A stretch of 64,000 nt of DNA, from contig CM022945.1 of assembly GCA_012931725.1 (NCBI GenBank), forward strand, positions 21,300,318 to 21,364,317. Direction: 5' to 3'. Within the stretch, counting starts at the first letter, position 1. Each line of letters starts with the position of its first letter. Of the stretch, positions 43,630-53,500 are shown piece by piece. The position numbers were made by a program, and so were the translations under genes. A model generated the notes under the pieces. That model did no database searches and had not been told where the DNA came from. It saw only the letters and a program-made list of their open reading frames with translations. This DNA is from Litsea cubeba (lineage: Eukaryota; Streptophyta; Magnoliopsida; Laurales; Lauraceae).

Positions 43630-43878
43630 AGGACCATTTCCGATGCCGTTGACTCAACCAGATCAAGATTTATTGGGAGTTTATCCGCGGCTCACCGCCG
43701 GGCTCGATCTGGCGCGGGCCCAATGATAGTCGGACCACACAATTTTCCTAATAAGGACCATTCCCGATGCCGTTGACTCAACCAGATCAAGATTTATTGG
43801 GCGTTTATCCGCGGCTCATCGCCGGGTTCGATCTGGCATGGGCCCAATGACAGTCGGGCCACACAATTTTCCTATAAG
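43630..43878. repeat. 124-bp tandem repeat of the copia/PGIP4 junction
   Basis: The unit consists of about 20 bp of PGIP4 (GGACCATTTCCGATGCCGTT) followed by the outer 100 bp of the copia LTR (ACTCAACCAGATCAAGATTTATTGGG .. ATTTTCCTA). PGIP-derived starts occur at 43631, 43755 and 43879, exactly 124 bp apart; the third runs on into the rest of PGIP4. The repeats must therefore have formed after the insertion. Confidence 0.88.
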
Positions 43879-44787
43879 GGGCCATTCCCAACGCCATCCG
43901 CCTCACCCACCTCCAGATGCTCCGCCTCCACAAACTTCCCAACCTCATCGGCCAAATCCCACCGTCCATCACCAATCGCAAGGCCCTCGACTACCTCGAC
44001 ATCAGCTGGACCAATATCTCGGGCCAGGTCCCTGCATTTCTCGCCTCCCTAAAAAATCTCAAATTTCTCATCCTCTCTTTCCACAATATCTCCGGCTCGA
44101 TCCCTCCCGGGCTCGCCCTGCTCCCCAAATTAGCCGAAATCAGAGTCGACCGAAACCGGCTCACGGGCGAGATACCGGATCCTTTCGGAGATTTCGTGGG
44201 TACCGTACCGTCTCTCATCCTATCTCACAACGATATTTCGGGCCAAATATCGAAATCTCTCGGGAACATGGATTTTGACAGGATCGATTTCTCGCGGAAT
44301 CAACTCGTGGGGGACGCTTACATGCTGTTCAATGCGTCGAAAAACACGCAGAGGATCGATATATCTCACAACGATATTTCGGGCCAAATACCGAAATCTC
44401 TCGGGAAACATGGATTTTGACAGGATCGATTTCTCGCGGAATCAACTCGTGGGGGACGCTTACATGTTGTTCAATGCGTCGAAAAACACGCAGATGATCG
44501 ATATATCGCGAAACATGCCGGAGTTCGATTTGTCGGGAGTGGGGTTTCCGTCGAGCAATTTGATTTCGTTGGATATATCGCACAACAAGGTGTTTGGGAG
44601 GATTCCGTCGCAGTTAACGGACGCAGTTTATCTGCAGTTTTTGCATGTGACCTACAACCGTCTGTGTGGGGAGATTCCGCAGGGGTGGAAGCTCAAGTAT
44701 CGATCTCAGAGCTTTGATGAATCGTCCTATTTGCACAACCGCTGCGGCGTTGCCTCTGTGGGCCACATCTGCAGCCATGACAATTGA
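43878..44787 (+). pseudogene. PGIP4, 3' fragment (split PGIP pseudogene)
   Basis: Continues the PGIP from ..GAIPNAI to the C-terminal cap. LRR units are clear (LPNLIGQIPPSITNRKAL .. LDISWTNISGQVP .. GSIPPGLALLP). A 141-bp segment (44232-44372) is duplicated in tandem, repeating ISGQI.KSLGNMDFDRIDFSRN. An extra A in the second copy (GGGAAACATGG, about 44405) shifts the frame, so the gene is read in two frames (43917-44420 and 44275-44787). The last exon end is also altered: a short insertion changes the cysteine-rich cap to NRCGVASVGHIC. Together with the copia insertion this copy is dead. Confidence 0.9.
44232..44513 (+). repeat. 141-bp tandem duplication inside PGIP4
   Basis: Copies start GATATTTCGGGCC at 44232 and 44373. 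The unit is exactly 47 codons, about two LRRs. The copies are nearly identical except for a one-base insertion and a few substitutions, which indicates a recent event in an already dead gene. Confidence 0.88.
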
Positions 44788-46369
44788 GTAATTTAGCTGT
44801 AGGGTCATAGGTTATGTACTGTGTTGTGAGTACACTGGCAAGTGTGAGATCTGCCAAAATAAAGCACAAACGTGCCCTTGTTCCTTTTTCTTTTTTCTTT
44901 TTAACTAGCACATTGTGTCCTGTACTTCAGATAATAAATGAGGGCCAATCTGTTTTTTCCAGAATTTATAGTAGAGATTGTGTTGTGAAGACTTTACACA
45001 CCATAGTAGAGGAAAGACTACTTGATGGCCATATTTATAGATGTGGCCTTTCCTTATTCTAATTTTAACTCTTTTACTTTTGTTTGTGCCGTGGCTTGGA
45101 CTACTTCCAATTCATGTACTCTTGAACCATTCCCTTTCACGTTTTAATTGACGGAGGGACAAATGGAATCTATTTTTTAACTCCTTTAACATGAAGATAA
45201 TGTTTAAGATTTTTAGAATTTTATAACCCAACAAAAAGTAGATTTTAAAAGGCATGTTATGGAGTGGGGGACCATGTTTTGCAAATTAAGATCCTATGGC
45301 ACCAGGCAGGGGCTGTCAGGCTTATGAATCCATCATTGAAGTCTAGTTCTGAATCTAACTACTCAAAATTAACAATCTCATTTGCAATGGGTTCAGTCAA
45401 ATTCAGCTCCTGTATATGGAGTTAATACTCACACATCGATTAAATGATCATTTATTCATTGGTAGCTAAGTGTTTTAACTTCCCTGGCCCTGTCATTTTA
45501 TTCATTTTATTATTGTGTTCTGGATATGATCAGTACGAAGATATATCCAACCCAGTTTCTGTGGATATACCGACAGTGGGGCCAAGTTAGGGATTTATTG
45601 GTATGGCCTCATCCTCATGGAATGTCTACCACAAAGGATCTTGACAGCTCGCATTGAGCAACTTCCATTGTACAATTGTTCATTTTCTTTGATTCAGGCA
45701 CTTTCTAGCGTGTCAATGTTGCCTTCTGAATGAGACCTCCATCTAGCATACTATAGCAGGCAGCCAAGTGTCAAAAGATAAATATTGAATCTATATTATC
45801 TAAATCCTAAGCATAAAAACCCACCGTAGTTAGATTTATTAAAAAAAAAAAACAAGTCGATTTGTCACATGAGATTCATGCTGAATGTGTCTAAATCCAA
45901 ATTGGGGCCCACACAACGATCGCCTACCTTCAATTAAACAAGTAGAGGTATATATGAGACCTCTGCATCCATATAGCTGTGAAATCAACAGATTCCCGGG
46001 TCATACATACGTTAAGTATCGAAAGGCATATTATCTTTAAAAAAATAATTAAAAATTTAAAAATTCTTAATTTAAACATAAAATCCAAGTATTTTCATGG
46101 AAAAGGATGCAGCTTCTTTTCATAAAATTACTTTTTTGCAATTCCATGCAAATCACTTAAAAATTGACCCAAAGATTAGAATACATATAAACCCACACCA
46201 CATCCAATAGTAGTAATTAGTGAACATATCACCACAACAGTAGACTTGAAAACACATTTTGTAGCACACTTTAAAAGGCAAACCCTATCGATAATCCAGT
46301 CTACAACAGTCCACACACACATAACATAATGTGCTTTATTCGACCGACACCCTTTCAACGGCGGAGATG
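44788..46369. other. Intergenic region between PGIP4 and PGIP5
   Basis: PGIP4 3' flank (AATAAAG near 44861), then AT-rich DNA with no recognisable gene. The two PGIPs are convergent here, so both 3' ends face this spacer. Confidence 0.5.
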
Positions 46370-47377
46370 CTATCCCCTTGTACAGTTGTTGGGAAGCGGC
46401 GTCCCGCAGAGGCAGCGATTATGGAAAAACGACGAGTAATCAAACCTACCCATTCTCCCTCCCTGCGGTATCTTCCCACACAGCCTGTTGTAGCTCGCGT
46501 TAAACCCCTGCAGATTCCCCAACGACGTTATCTGCGACGGAATATTCCCGTATATCTTGTTGTGTGATATATCCAGCGCCCCCAGATTCTCGGGAAATAT
46601 CGCCCCAGATAAATCGAACTCGAGAAGGTTCCTCGATATATCGATCCTGAACGTCGATCTGCTCGAGTTCCTGAACAAAAACAAAGCGTCCCCCACCAGC
46701 ATATTCCGCTGCAGCTCGATCACCGAGAAATCCAGATCCCCAAGAGATTTCGGTATCCTCCCGGTCAGCCGGTTGTGGGAGAGGTAGAGATCCGGTACGG
46801 TGCCCTTGAATTGGCCGTAAGCTTCCGGTATGGAGCCGGTAAGCCGGTTGCGGTCGAGGTGGAGGGCGTTGAGCTTGGTGAGCTTGGCGAGGCTTGGAGG
46901 GATGGAGCCGGTGAGATCGTTGAAGGAGAGATCGAGATAGTCGAGATTTGGGAGAGTGGAGAGGAAATCTGGGACGGGGCCGGAGAGATTGGTCCAGCTG
47001 AGACGGATCATGGTGAGGTTTTTGAGCTTGGCAATGGCCGGCTGGATGTGGCCGGTGAGGTTGGAGAGCTTGCGGAAGATGAGGGTCTTGAGGTGGGGGA
47101 GGTCGCCGACGTATGGCGGGATTTGGCCGGAGATCTCGCCGCCGAAGATGGTGAGGGCGGTGACGCGGTTTGTGATCTCGTCGCATTCGAGCTGGTACCA
47201 GCCGCAGCAGTCGGTCTTGGGGTTCCAAGAGGCGAGGAGGTAGGGGTTGTTGAAGGATTTCTTGATTTGGAGGAGGACTTTTTTGTCATTTGGGTTGCAG
47301 CGGTCAGCTGCAAGGGAAAAGGTAAAAAGAAAGGAAGAGAAGAGGAGGAAGATGAAGAGAGGGATAGAAGAAGCCAT
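46370..47377 (-). CDS. Polygalacturonase-inhibiting protein (PGIP5, inverted and more diverged)
   Basis: Intact 335-residue secreted LRR protein and the most canonical PGIP of the window. It has a signal peptide (about 1-24, ending ..FSLAA) and the N-terminal cap (RCNPNDKKVLLQIKKSFNNP .. TDCCGWYQLECD). About ten repeats follow (LTGHIQPAIAKLKNL, LSGPVPDFL, LTGSIPPSLAKL, LTGSIPEAYG), then the C-terminal cap (SSFFHNRCLCGTPLPNNC). It lies on the opposite strand from the other four copies and differs from them throughout, so it is an older paralogue rather than part of the recent tandem expansion. There is no intron. The start at 47377 opens the signal peptide, and a possible TATA lies about 75 bp upstream. 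Confidence 0.96.
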   Translation of the reverse strand: MASSIPLFIFLLFSSFLFTFSLAADRCNPNDKKVLLQIKKSFNNPYLLASWNPKTDCCGWYQLECDEITNRVTALTIFGGEISGQIPPYVGDLPHLKTLIFRKLSNLTGHIQPAIAKLKNLTMIRLSWTNLSGPVPDFLSTLPNLDYLDLSFNDLTGSIPPSLAKLTKLNALHLDRNRLTGSIPEAYGQFKGTVPDLYLSHNRLTGRIPKSLGDLDFSVIELQRNMLVGDALFLFRNSSRSTFRIDISRNLLEFDLSGAIFPENLGALDISHNKIYGNIPSQITSLGNLQGFNASYNRLCGKIPQGGRMGRFDYSSFFHNRCLCGTPLPNNCTRG

Positions 47378-47448
47378 ACTTGGTTTGAGAAGTGAAGCTA
47401 AGATGCAAAGAAATGAATGTTCTGAATTCAGTCAAAAGAGAGATGATA

Positions 47449-47455
47449 CTTATAA
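47449..47455 (-). promoter_or_regulatory. Possible TATA box of PGIP5
   Basis: On the minus strand GCTTTATAAGTATC, a TATAAG core about 75 bp upstream of the start codon, the same spacing as in PGIP1. Confidence 0.4.
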
Positions 47456-48703
47456 AGCATATACTAGTCACTAGTATAGGATTTATTACATTTTTTATTA
47501 TAAAATATTGATGAAGATGGAGATGTGGTGAGTGAATCTGAGCGGATAGTCGCGTCCTCCTCCACACCACGACAAGTTTCAGTCATTTCCACGATTCATC
47601 ATTTTTTGAAGGAGTTTTTGACGTATTGGTTTACCTTATATTTTGTTATTTTAATTTCATTTTAAATAAGTTTGAGTTTGATTTTGATTTTAATTTTAAT
47701 TATTTTTTTTTTTGTTCTTGTCTTCCATCTACATGTACATGTGTAAAGTTGAAAAGCTATTTGAATCCCATAATATCATAGGTTTTTAAAAACTTATGAT
47801 ATTAAGGGATCCAAGGTCAAACGACTCTAGTAATATTTAATGACTTTTAATCATGAGTTTGGAGATCTAAGTGTCTAGAGGGCTTTGAATTGTCAAATTT
47901 CCTTTCTTATTTTTGCTTCTGATAATTTTACTTTATTAAAATATTCCGGACAAGGTCAAAGAGGGAATGCATGGCTACGCGCCCACATATGGTTGTCAAA
48001 TTAGAGAGGCTATCACACGGTCGCTTGTTACAAGGGGTTTGCACGCAAGTGGTATTGAAGACTGGAATCTCATTTGATTACGGTATTGGAAGAAATAGCA
48101 AATGATGCATATGGGCAATAAAACTGGTGGTCGACGGCTAATGAGTTTGTCATACCTATAGACATGGCCCAGGCGGCCGGCTCATGAGATGGGGTCTCAC
48201 TCTCACCTGGAATGGATGCATTATGATGGCAGAGGCAAGGGTGCAGGAGTTTGGATATTGATCAGGGAAGGGCCCACATTGTAATAATCTTTAGTTTTAG
48301 GTTTCTTTTAAAGTTTAATTCACATAAGGCAAATTTGTTGTAAGATTAAAATCAGATGATGAGTTGAAACTGTAAAATATAAATGGATTATTAGATCAAT
48401 TATAGGTGAGTCTTATGTACATATAAGACAAAAACTTAGAAGAAACTGTAGTATGCTTTAGAGAATTGCCACCTAGAGAGCATTATTGGTTGGGGACCAC
48501 CAACCGAAAAAGAGATATGTTAAAGCAGGCGTTCTAGAGAATTTGCAATCAATTAAAATTTAAGATTTGTAGTTGAGTTGGAAAGGTTGATTAAGGAGTC
48601 TTGCACTTAGAAACCAGGACCTGTCGGCCACTTTACTTACCGCGTGGGGATTCTACACTGTTTTAGTATGTTTTTGCAATCTGTCCTTTTCCATTAAAAA
48701 AAA
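47456..48703. other. Intergenic, PGIP5 5' flank
   Basis: AT-rich, no gene or repeat recognised apart from T runs near 47704. The last nine bases TAAAAAAAA may be a target duplication of the foldback element that follows. Confidence 0.5.
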
Positions 48704-49129
48704 GAGGACAATTACCGAATGGACAATCTTAAAGCTGACAGCAACCCTAAAATAACAGAAAAATATATATTTACCCCCTAGCCGTTCGATCCGTAAAATA
48801 TCGTAAGCTGCAATACCTTAGGGATGTAGGATATCCCACAATTAAAAGCGGGAAGACTTGCACAGTCCATTTTTTTTTCCTTGATTGTGGGACCACCAAA
48901 CCACCATCCAAACCTTTGGAAGGTTGTATAAGTGTAAGAACTAATATCGCACCAAATCTGAACCGTTGATAATAAATACACGGATTGTTCAAGTGATTAT
49001 GGGATATCCTACATCCTTACGATATCGCAAGCTGCGATGTTCTACGGATCGATCAGCTCTGCGGTAAATATATATTTTGGGATTATTCTGAGATTATTGT
49101 CAGTTTTAAGATAGTCGGTACGATAATTA
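48704..49129. mobile_element. Foldback MITE with long inverted repeats, possibly Mutator-like
   Basis: The left arm (about 48704-48845) and the inverted right arm (about 48993-49129) share long blocks: ATCTTAAA.CTGACA, AAATATATATTTACC, TCGATCCGTA.AA.ATCG and GGATGTAGGATATCCCA. Arms are about 130 bp each around a spacer of about 150 bp. TAAAAAAAA flanks both sides (48695-48703 and 49130-49138), as for a 9-bp Mutator-type duplication, but A-rich flanks are weak evidence. No coding capacity. Confidence 0.65.
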
Positions 49130-50537
49130 TAAAAAAAAACCAAAAAACAAAATACTATTGATGGATTGGTGAGGAATGGCAGCAGTCTATTCGAAATAAA
49201 AGTAAGCGGACAGCTGAGCTGGACGGTAAATCCCATGTTTGTTTCCTTTCTCCTTACCTTCATCATAAATAATGATAAAACCAAAGGCGATTTGAAAAAC
49301 CTAGCTTGTTTTTCACATTAACCCGCTGCTGGATTGAAGGGTGGATAATATCATATGCAATGCATGTGATCAAGGACATATGCAAAGTTAAAAAAAGACG
49401 AAGAATCATTGGAAAGGAATGCATAGAATACATGTGACACGGATGAGCCAAGTGGGTGGATAAAATATAACAAGTTGTAAAAAAAAATGAAAACGAAGGC
49501 TAGCTGCTGGCTGATTTTGACCACAACATCTTTTGTAGCGAGTCTTGGTAGCATTGGCATTGGGGTAACAGAATTTTGTAGACTTTTGAGGGGCCACTCA
49601 TCATTTCAATTCAACAGCGTTCTTACTTTAAAAAGCTAAAACAGTCCAAACATCAATCTTCCTCCATGGCAAAGTTGCAATTAGGTGACGGCAACCATAT
49701 GCAGATGGCAGCATAGCAAACAGATTGCATCAATAGTCGGTCGGTTGTGGACTATTTCCCTTGTTTGACCTCAGGAAAGAGAACGCAGGATGCAAGCCAC
49801 AAAGATTACATCCCGCATGTTGTATTAATACAAAAAGCCTCTCTCTAACTCTTTGAACATAGATTAACATGAGACGTGGCTTAAACATCAAAAGCACATC
49901 TCTAACTAAAAAGTAGATTAACATGAGACTAATGCTTAAACCTAGCATTTTTTAAGGCAAAGCGATCTCCATGACACGCACAAAATGTATGTTATTAATG
50001 TTGATACTAACAGCAAGAAGAAAATATATGCAACATGAGCCCAATTATAGTTTAATGGTTTGCCTAATTGGCCCGGTTTATATGCCTATACATGCTTAAC
50101 TAAAATGATTCTGTGACAAACAACAGATTGATAGAAACAGAGTACAATATGTTAACATATTGAGTACAGGTGCCCTAAAAAGTGAAATTCATTCCGAAGT
50201 TGATTTCCTCGTAAAAAAAATTGCTCTTCTAAGGAATTTGATTATTTCTAAATTACAGAGCACAATCTGAAGGGATCCTTTTTTGGATCCAAAACATAAC
50301 TTTATGAGAAGAATCTAGGTATCCTTCCCTCCTTTCACAGCTCTTAATGACCTGCACCCTGAAGGCCATGTTAAAAATGAATGGAAACAAAACTATTAGG
50401 AAAATGGTTGCTCACGACTCGATGAAGCTAACCATTCCTCTCATTGGCTGTTGCATAAAAGTTTGCAGCACAACCTGAACTTTTCATGACAAAAACTGAC
50501 AGACTACAACATCTGATAGGCTGATCTCTCTGCATTT
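49130..50537. other. Intergenic, 3' flank of the CLU gene
   Basis: No gene recognised. The part next to 50537 is the likely 3' UTR of the CLU gene on the minus strand. Confidence 0.5.
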
Positions 50538-53500
50538 TCAAGTTGTCGCCTTTGGTTTACATTTCTGCTTCTTCAAATCCAAAGCAGCTAAACCAGTGCC
50601 CAATCCAACGGGAGCCTGACCCTCTTGGCTCCCAACACATCCATTTTCTGTAGCATTTCCTGTCGCATTCACAGTGGAAGCTGCTGGCCTCTTTGTTGGA
50701 TACATTCACTTCCACATCAGTTGGAGCTTCCTGCACAACCCCCGAGTTAATGATGTTAAGGAGTTGCGTGAGTGGTGGCAATGCTTGGACAGGAACCCCA
50801 TGTGGCCTTACAAGGAGGCCCCTCGCTGCTGCTTTCTTTCTAACCTCTGCTGCTGCTCGGGCAGCCCGCTCATCGACTCCCCTTCCTCGAGGAAGTGGAG
50901 TTTCACCCATAATCGCTGCATTAAGGGATTTGTTAACTGATGCCCCAGCAGCTCCAGGTCCCCCAGCTGCAGCCTGGAATGCCTGTACAAGGTCGGGGTG
51001 TGCCTGCCATACATAGCATTAGAAAGATGTCATACTCCAGATGAAGGTAACACCAATAAAAGAGAAGTTGGACCCATCTTTGTTCTTTGTTGGATATCCG
51101 GTAGGCAGCATAAAATATTGCAGTAACTAGACATCTCCATTTAGCACTAAGTGTTCCAACTTCTGCCCAGCAAGTGTATAGTTCACCAAGAGGCCCATTT
51201 CAATGCAAGGGCAATGGATGGGGAAAATGTAAAGCATCAAGTGGGTAAGCTATAATTATAGAAATGCTATTTGGTGCATAACGATTCATGATGGGCAAGA
51301 AGCTTAACTGCCTGCATCACTGAGAGGTGAGGTTCATAAGATAGAACCTTACTCATTATTCTTTAATGGAAACAGATCGATGGGGAACTGATCATCAACT
51401 GATCCAACAAAATAACTGAAAATCCAAGCAAAGTACTCAAGTGAACCTCAAAGTGAGATTTAAAAAATCAAAAGCACCTTCAATATATCAATAGCCTTCT
51501 GTGCTGACGCTGCATTCAATGCTTGGCCTTTCTGTTTCTGTGCATTCACCTACCAAGAAAAGTTCGCCATGTCAGGAATTGATTAAGTTTACCCACAATT
51601 TGAGGGAAATTCTCATTACATCACAGTTTCCATTATGACATCTTGCATCTCAGGACCTATAGACAAGGCCTGGCGCATTCAGGCACGTGCACAAAAATAC
51701 TAGATTATTAGTTGCGTGTCTGAGAGAGACATCCTTTCAGTGGTAACCACTTGGATATATATTAATTATTATTATTATTCTTTTTATATTTGTCACAAGT
51801 GTTTTTGGGGCTGCGGCTACGAAGATAATATTTAGTGTTGGAGTGTAGAGAAGCCCATTTTTTGACATGAGTCCTTCGCACAATTGGAAGCCGGCCATTG
51901 TCCCAACCACGAGCTTGGGGTTTTGAGTCATGTTACCATTCAAAAACTGTAAAAACAAAACAAAGAAAGAAGAAGATGATGACAATAATGACGGTGATGG
52001 TATTTAACCATGTGTTTCTATTGGTATATTGCACAAACCAATAAACAATTTTTATAGCATTTTACACACATCCATTTTAATAATGAATTATAGAAGTCTC
52101 ATGTATTGTAATGGATTACCAGACATTTCTTAGCCATTTCAGTAACAAACCACTTGTTGATGGTATGCCAGATTTCATTAGAATGGAATGGCTGAGATCA
52201 GATTTCTCTAGATTCAAAAAGGTCGTGATTGCCTTCATTTCAGATTCAGGCAGGAGGGCAGAAAAGGTTAGTTAAGGAATTGCTCAATTCAAAGAAAGAA
52301 GGATAGCATGGAAAAGTTATTGAAGTCATGAACAGTAGCAGTTTATGTGGAAGGACGTGAAACTTGCTTCTTTTGGCTGGTTGCAGATGAGGTCTACGGC
52401 AGGAGTTTGTTTCAATCAAAGTTCCTACGCTGGTAGGAGGAAGCCCAAAGGTAGAAATTCTGTAAGGAATCTCCAGAAGCCAAATATTCTAGATATGAAG
52501 TATGATAGTAGCAAGGTTGAGAAGAAAACCTACTTACAGGTTGTTCAGAGCTCTATACTCTCTAAAGAAGTAGAAAAATCCCTGTGGCTTTCTAATAGTA
52601 TGTTGGGCAAGACAAGATGGGAAGGAGCATTACCTGCAATTTGTGGTCTTTGCGAGGGCTAAGAACCTTAGGCTCACTGCAGGCTTTGAGTTCAAGAGAG
52701 GTCGGAAGGGGGTTGCTCATCTTCATTTTGTTGTATTTAATAAACACTCTTCAGTCAGGTACTGTAATTCTTAGGAGGGGAATATTGTGTCTCGAAAGGT
52801 TTCCATGAGGATAGTTTTGTGACAATTGGAAGAGCCCAAGTATAAGTCCTTGTTGAGTCTGCTTTATTCTAAACGATGCTCGAATTTGGAAGCCTTCTTG
52901 TTCAGATCTTTTCTCAGCCATCAAATCCTTCACTTCAGCATTATAGTCCTTCCAATTTGCGTGGAGGCTTTTTAGTGGCGGGGGGAGGGGCAAGATATCT
53001 ACTATTGACAATCTTTGAAGAAAAAGCTTATTCTCGGATAATCTTCATGGCATATGTTCTTTACATGGAAAGGAGACCCGAGTCAATCAACCATCTCCCC
53101 TCTTTTGTTTGAATGTATTTTGTGGGAAAGTGGGGGGGGTTTGGGGTTGCTTTCTTGGTTCTTTGGGTTATAAGTCTTTGAAACTTGAAGCCTGGATCCT
53201 TTAAGGGGTTATGGTTTGTTGCTTTGGAAGCTAATCCCTTTTACTATCTTTTGGTCCATTTGTAAGAAAATAATTGGAAGGACTTTCAGCAATACAGCTT
53301 CATCTAAGCGATACATTTTTGGAGGCGGTTTTGTTGAAAGTAAATGGGCTATTGGAAGAAAGGAGTTTGAGAATTTTAACCTTGACAATATTCTTATTAA
53401 TTGGGAAGCTTGTATGTTGCAAGGATTCTCTATTTCCAATAATATTTTATGTTGGAGTCCACCTTAGAAGTTTAATGTGAATGGAGTGACAAGAGATGAG

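Noticed and set aside
46500..47228. 242-codon frame within PGIP5 on the same strand
   Set aside because: A shifted frame of the GC-rich LRR region, rich in R, P, H and S. The true PGIP frame has signal peptide, repeats and cysteines.
46775..47395. 206-codon plus-strand frame over PGIP5, and similar antisense frames over PGIP1-3
   Set aside because: Antisense shadows of LRR codon periodicity; same pattern in every PGIP copy and no domain.
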